Part shown: positions 14,396-18,833 of the stretch, in pieces
How the letters are laid out: each line of letters opens with the position of its first letter
Numbering within the stretch: the stretch's first letter is position 1
Assembly (NCBI GenBank): GCA_002005505.1
Contig: KV908398.1
Coordinates: 540,976-559,808, forward strand
Source: Botryococcus braunii
Taxonomy: Eukaryota; Chlorophyta; Trebouxiophyceae
Direction: 5' to 3'
Length of the DNA: 18,833 nt
The notes under the pieces: generated by a model
What the model was told of the DNA's origin: nothing
Database searches by the model: none
The model's input: the letters and a program-made list of their open reading frames with translations, nothing else
Program-made: the position numbers and the translations under genes

Positions 14396-17338
14396 ATGAC
14401 AAAAAGGGGCAAAGAAAAGGAAAGTAGCAGTGAAACAGCAATGTCTCAACCTGGAGAAGTCAGTGGGGCCACTCCAGGGCAGTCTATGACCGGGACACAA
14501 TCAGCCACTGCAGAACCAAAGGTGGAGATTGACAAGGCAGCCTACATCCCCAATACCTCTAATCCAAAGATGACTGTCATGCTTGATGATGGAGGGCGCA
14601 ATTTTGAATTTTGGTATGAAAATTTGGAGGCGTGCGCAAACACCAAGGGGGTCAGAGCGGCTTTGGAGAGGCCAATGCCAGGGTCGGTGGAGAACTCAGC
14701 CATCAAGCAGTGGCTGATCCAGTCAGTTCCAGTCATCTGGCATTCTCAGATCTCATGCCACAAAGCAGCGTTCGACTTCATCGCGTGGGTGAAGAACAGT
14801 CACACTGGAGGGAGCAACCAAGACATCAACCTTGAGTGGTACAAGGAAATGGAGCAGGGCATCAAGACAGGGGAGACACTCAAGGTCTACCTCTACAGAA
14901 TGATGGATCTGGCTACAAGTCTCAGAAACAACGCGTTCATCCTCTTGGACCACAATGTTGGGGAGCTGATGGTGAAGGGCCTCCCTCCTGTGCTGAGGCT
15001 CGAGTCCCTGGAGGTTATGGCAACCGACAAGCCGCCATTGGAGCTGATTCAAAGAATCCTGCGCGCCGCAGCCAGCCGTGGGTACAAGGACCCACCTGCA
15101 GAGGGAACACCTCAGGCCATGGCAGCTGCAGCAGTGGCTGGTCCCTCTGGGGGGGTAGCTGGAGCGTCATCAAGCGCTGGAGCTGCACCAGGAGTGGGAG
15201 CAGTACCGGGAGTTGGAGCAGCACTACCAGCAAACGAACAGCCTCCCGCTGGCCCCTCTGCAACTACTTTTGGTGGCAGGGGGCGTGGACCTGGCAGGGC
15301 AAGAAGGCCCAGAGAGGAGCTTACATGCCACTTCTGCAAGGCAAAGGGCCACTTCATGACTGACTGCGGACCGCTCAGGCAGCTGCAGGCTCTGCATCAA
15401 AACATGCAAGCGGCAAGCGTTGGGCCTGCAGCTTACTGGGGCCAGGGAGGCCCACAGTCGTCTCCTCAAGCCTGGTGGGACCATGGATCTGGCCGGGGTG
15501 GCCCGCCTTCATCCGCTTCCAGCCCTGGACCTCCTTCAGCATATAACTATCCAACAAGTCAACACACGTTTCCGGGGTGGCATTTACCACCTCCACCCCC
15601 TCCTTCTGGTGAGGCGATGTTTATCTCTCTCAATGTGCTTGCCCCAACTTCGCATGGAGCTAGCAGCACATCTTGGTTAATAGATAGTGGTGCCTCTGTG
15701 CATATAGTCAATGATCTCTCATTGCTCCATAATCCAGTTATGCATAGACAGCCTCTTCCTCTGCACTTGGCAACCTCAGACGCCAAGGGAGGAATCATTG
15801 CATCTGGGTCTGTATGCCTTGTGAATGCAAGGCACGAAGTATTCTGGCTGCACAATGTGCAGTGTGTTCCTTCTGCGCATACCAACCTCATTTCAGTCAC
15901 TGGTGCAATTCAGGATGGAGCATCTTTCCTGACTGACACTGCAGGTGGTTACACAGCCATGAAGGGACCTGAAGGGTGGTGTGGAGATATCACCCGCGCA
16001 CGAGGTCTGTTTTTTTTGGAGTTTGTTAGTCCTGTCAGAGGGCAGCAAGTTGGCTGCAGACATATTGATCACATGGCTGAGGCATCTCATCTTAGGAAAG
16101 GACACGTGTGTAGCGAGAGATCTCTGTGGCATGCTAGGTTAGGTCATCCTGGTGCCAGCAGCATGCAGAGGTTCTCCAAGGAAGATCTGGTTACAGGAAT
16201 CAATATCTCCCTTGCTCCCTGCTCTGAGTGCCCCAAGCACTGTGAATCGTGTATACAAGGGAAACACTCCAGACCTCCTTTCCCTGTATCTTCCAGGCCT
16301 GCACATCACCCACTCGATAGAGTCCATGTGGATACTGTGGGTCCCATATCACCTCCTGCCATCACAGGTGAACGATATTGGGTCACTGTAGTGGATGAAA
16401 GTTCACACCAAGTTGCCTCCCTGCCTGTGAAGTCAAAGGATTGCATCCCAAAGGCTGTGATAGACCTGCTCCGTTTTTGGCAGACCCAACGAGGCACGGT
16501 TGTGAAGTGTGTGAGGACTGACAGGGGTTCAGAGTTCCTGAACCAGCAATTCAAAGAGTTTTGTGCTCAGCAGGGCACTAAGATGGAGTCCTCAGCGCCC
16601 TACACGCCTCAGCAGAATGGGGTGGCGGAGAGGATGAATAGGACCCTGAAGGAGCGAACAAGGACTCTGTTGGTCCATGCTGCAGCAGACCCCTCCCTTT
16701 GGAAGGAGGCGCTTGAGACAGCTACCCTCCTCTACAATGTGGGTCCTACTTCAGGCAGGTCCCTGACCCCCATGGAATTATTCTTTGGTGTCAAACCTGA
16801 TGTGTCTGTGCTGCGCACGTTTGGCTGTGTAGCCCATGTGCACATTCCCAGTGGCCAAAGGTCTGTTTTTGGGCCCAAGACCATCCCTGGGATGTTTACT
16901 GGTTATTGTCCCCAGTCTAAAGCGTATCGTGTGTACGTGGGGAATGGAGTGTGGAAGGAGAGTAGGGACGTCAGCTTTATCGAGCACTTGAGGGGGGCTG
17001 AGAGAGTGGGTCTATCAAAGGTCCAGCCTGGGTCTGTCTATGATTCTAGGATATCACCCCCCCTTGGCAGTGAGAATCTGGCAACGCCTCAAGCAATTCC
17101 CTCTGCTGCTCCACCCACGTTCTGGGATGAGGAGGATGACCATGGAGTGGAGACGCTTTCCACTGGGGCTCCTGGGACCTCTGGACTTTGTGCTGGGGAT
17201 CAGTCTGGAGACGGGACTACAGCAGCACATGACCAAGGAAACCCCACCAGCCTGGATTCTACTGTTGGGACCCCAGAACCATCTCAGCACTCGTGGTCGG
17301 TGCTTGAGCATATGCAGAAACTGGCCAGGGGGGTGTAG
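14396..17338 (+). CDS. gag-pol: Ty1/copia Gag-protease-integrase polyprotein
   Basis: An ATG at 14396 opens 980 codons ending in TAG (17336-17338). Gag occupies about 1-330, with a CX2CX4HX4C zinc knuckle at C311, C314, H319 and C324 that packages RNA. A Pro/Gly-rich linker leads to aspartic protease with DSGAS at D430. A pre-integrase domain carries LWHARLGH (H579, H584) and Cys pairs C609/C612 and C616/C619. The integrase core has D646, D709 and E745, with 35 residues between the last two, as required for strand transfer. The C-terminal integrase region continues to about 870 and is followed by an acidic, low-complexity segment. Every catalytic residue is present. The stop lies directly after a run of six G (17328-17333); reading one register back continues into the expected linker, so the stop probably reflects an indel or recoding there. 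Confidence 0.92.
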   Translation: MTKRGKEKESSSETAMSQPGEVSGATPGQSMTGTQSATAEPKVEIDKAAYIPNTSNPKMTVMLDDGGRNFEFWYENLEACANTKGVRAALERPMPGSVENSAIKQWLIQSVPVIWHSQISCHKAAFDFIAWVKNSHTGGSNQDINLEWYKEMEQGIKTGETLKVYLYRMMDLATSLRNNAFILLDHNVGELMVKGLPPVLRLESLEVMATDKPPLELIQRILRAAASRGYKDPPAEGTPQAMAAAAVAGPSGGVAGASSSAGAAPGVGAVPGVGAALPANEQPPAGPSATTFGGRGRGPGRARRPREELTCHFCKAKGHFMTDCGPLRQLQALHQNMQAASVGPAAYWGQGGPQSSPQAWWDHGSGRGGPPSSASSPGPPSAYNYPTSQHTFPGWHLPPPPPPSGEAMFISLNVLAPTSHGASSTSWLIDSGASVHIVNDLSLLHNPVMHRQPLPLHLATSDAKGGIIASGSVCLVNARHEVFWLHNVQCVPSAHTNLISVTGAIQDGASFLTDTAGGYTAMKGPEGWCGDITRARGLFFLEFVSPVRGQQVGCRHIDHMAEASHLRKGHVCSERSLWHARLGHPGASSMQRFSKEDLVTGINISLAPCSECPKHCESCIQGKHSRPPFPVSSRPAHHPLDRVHVDTVGPISPPAITGERYWVTVVDESSHQVASLPVKSKDCIPKAVIDLLRFWQTQRGTVVKCVRTDRGSEFLNQQFKEFCAQQGTKMESSAPYTPQQNGVAERMNRTLKERTRTLLVHAAADPSLWKEALETATLLYNVGPTSGRSLTPMELFFGVKPDVSVLRTFGCVAHVHIPSGQRSVFGPKTIPGMFTGYCPQSKAYRVYVGNGVWKESRDVSFIEHLRGAERVGLSKVQPGSVYDSRISPPLGSENLATPQAIPSAAPPTFWDEEDDHGVETLSTGAPGTSGLCAGDQSGDGTTAAHDQGNPTSLDSTVGTPEPSQHSWSVLEHMQKLARGV

Positions 17339-18032
17339 AAACTCAATCCCAGGTAGAAAAAATGCAGAAGGTACAAGAGGGGTTGCGAATGCAGGGGAAG
17401 TCACAAATTCCCCTTCCTCCAGGGACCACCCTTACAAGGGAGCAGCGTTATGTACAGCGCGTGGCTAGGAGAGAGCATTCTGACATCCCATTGCATGCCC
17501 CTGACCCAGGTCAGGCAATTGTGAGTGAGCCAAACATGGTTGGTCTCCCTGATATGCAGGGGCAGGTTGAGACAGTCGAGGCTATGTTCGGTGCAGATGT
17601 AAGAGATGAGAGCAGTGGGTTAGACATGCCAGCAGTAGGGGAAGCTGGTGCCCAATCCCAGTCACTGGCTAGTCATGCTTATGGTGTGCAGGCTGACATT
17701 GTAGGCGCAGCTCAAGCAAGTCTGGGTAGTGTGCCCAAGTGTGAGTCCAGGAGAGAGAGAGAGCTGCTGCTCCCCTCTGCATTGCGGAAGGTGCGAGAAT
17801 GTAAGGGTGCTGCACATGAGTCCAGTAGTCAAGGAGAGAGAGAGGACTTGAGAAGGAATCAGATAATCCCGGCAGTACTGCCCAGTCCCAGATAAGGTAC
17901 ATAATGTACCTTATTCTGGAACCAGGGAGAGAGAGAGAGAAGGGAACAGCATCAGTAAGGCTGACAGCCCTGCTGCACCACAGCATAAGGTACAGAGTGT
18001 ACCTTCTGTCAGGTTGGAAAAGTTCACGTGCC
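17335..18032 (+). pseudogene. Ty1/copia linker between integrase and RT, frameshifted
   Basis: After the G run the sequence stays open in the -1 register, relative to gag-pol, to a TAA at 17893-17895. It is hydrophilic and rich in Gln/Glu/Ser, as this linker usually is. From about 17867 the original gag-pol register becomes open again and runs to about 18110, encoding two related segments (DKVHNVPYS and HKVQSVPS). GA repeats lie at about 17752-17763, 17834-17845 and 17926-17941. At least two frame changes are needed to read through. Confidence 0.6.
17892..17914 (+). repeat. Near-perfect palindrome in the copia linker
   Basis: ATAAGGTACAT and ATGTACCTTAT flank a single A. A related palindrome with AAGGTACA/TGTACCTT arms and a 3-base centre lies at 17987-18005. 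The two share the AAGGTAC core and sit about 95 bp apart, with a GA repeat between. Confidence 0.8.
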
Positions 18033-18833
18033 CTCAACTTGAGGGAAGCCCAGCGCTCACCTCAGTGGGAGTTTGGCAGCAGGCATGCAAGAGGAGATGA
18101 GTCTTTAGACACCCATGAGGTTATGCAGTTGTGGAAAGACCCATGGCAGAAAGTATCCTTTCATTGATTTTTTCTACAAAAAACGATGCCATGGAATTCA
18201 CTCGGTTTAAAGCAAGATGGTGCCCAGGGTTGCAGACAGATTCTGGTATAGATGTTGGTGGTTTTGCACCTACCAGCAGCTATTGCTAGGAGATGCTGAG
18301 TGCACACAAAATCTTGAGATCCACCAAGTGGATATCAAGACAGCTTTTCTCAATGGGGAGTTGGAGGAAGAGGTCTATGTGACCCAACCACCAGGATTTG
18401 AGAATGGCAACACGAGAGTTGTGTGCAAGCTCAGGAAGGCACTCTACGGTCTTAAGCAAGCCCCACGGGCTTGGCACAAGACCTTGAGCGACAAGTTGAG
18501 CGTGATGGGGTATAGTGTGTGCAAGAGCGACGCTGGGGTATACATCAGGAGGGCCCCTGATGGTAATCTGTCGTTTATTCTTGTTTATGTCGATGATCTT
18601 CTCATAGTTGCCAGAGTGGTTGCAGAGATTGAGTGGGGGAAAGAGTTATTGAAGAAGGACTTCACCATCCATGATTTGGGAGAGGTGAATGATTTCCTGG
18701 GGTGTCAGGTCCTACGCAATAGAGTTCAGGGCACTATTTCCATGAGTTGCACTCCCAAGATTGATGCTCTTGTGGAGAAGTTTGGCGTTGCTGATGATGG
18801 ACGTGGGGTTGATACCCCCATGTCCAAGGACTT
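18033..18833 (+). pseudogene. Ty1/copia reverse transcriptase, frameshifted and 3' incomplete
   Basis: RT similarity is spread over three registers. The N-terminal motif (LREAQRSPQWEF, then SLDTHEV) is at 18033-18167. RFKARW and [14 protein letters not shown] follow at about 18182-18286 in a second register. From about 18283 to the right edge the core is in a third: [36 protein letters not shown] (18583-18594) and FLGCQV. Part of the segment between TSSYC and LEIHQV appears deleted. The core from YVDD onward is well conserved, so the damage looks recent, or some of it may be assembly error. As it stands no functional RT can be made from a single frame. Confidence 0.85.

Larger units (their letters stand above)
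13891..18833 (+). mobile_element. Ty1/copia LTR retrotransposon, 3' end outside the window
   Basis: The element runs from a short 5' LTR through a primer site, a leader of about 360 bp, a gag-protease-integrase frame, a linker and reverse transcriptase, and leaves the window within RT. Integrase before RT is the Ty1/copia order. The 3' LTR, RNase H and polypurine tract are not visible. The first 2.9 kb of coding sequence is intact, while the linker and RT are frameshifted several times. Confidence 0.85.

Noticed and set aside
15112..15363. Several frames opposite or out of register with copia gag
   Set aside because: They are shadows of the GC-rich gag coding sequence.

Overview
The window looks like nuclear DNA from a eukaryote with a repeat-rich genome. 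A green alga is my best guess, from three things: a chromodomain Ty3/gypsy element beside a Ty1/copia element, long simple repeats, and a moderately GC-rich base composition with long G/C homopolymers. This is inference and I cannot name the species. There is no bacterial-style gene packing, no operon, no rRNA, no intact tRNA and no CRISPR array.

Layout from left to right. Positions 1-1646 hold one large open exon of a leucine-rich-repeat (LRR) protein. Its start lies outside the window, and a possible splice acceptor and splice donor flank it. Positions 1650-6460 are non-coding and full of simple sequence. They contain a four-site TGACGT cluster (2461-2523), a compound CA array (3711-4008), a 161-bp two-copy tandem repeat with long homopolymers (4184-4510) and a TTC/GAA tract of about 600 bp (5496-6095). 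At 6465 a second copy of the LRR exon begins, but after 31 bp it is split by a complete minus-strand Ty3/gypsy chromovirus (6496-12359). That element has 261-bp LTRs that are identical by eye, a 5-bp target duplication, a primer site, a purine tract and one long open pol. Its gag is truncated. The LRR copy resumes at 12360 and stops matching at 12590, where a hairpin-forming region (12591-12918) begins.

Positions 12919-13890 are AT-richer and mostly empty, with one weak minus-strand candidate gene (13552-13740) that carries a destruction-box-like motif. From 13891 to the right edge lies a plus-strand Ty1/copia element. It has a short 5' LTR, a long primer site complementary to the internal half of initiator tRNA-Met, and an intact 980-codon gag-protease-integrase frame. 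The linker and reverse transcriptase that follow change frame repeatedly. Its 3' end is outside the window.

The sequence supports this order of events: duplication of an LRR exon, truncation of the second copy at a hairpin-forming sequence, then a recent chromovirus insertion into what remained. The most unusual signals are the copia U5/primer-site hairpin, the contrast between intact gag-integrase and broken reverse transcriptase in the copia element, and the young chromovirus with an intact pol but a defective gag.
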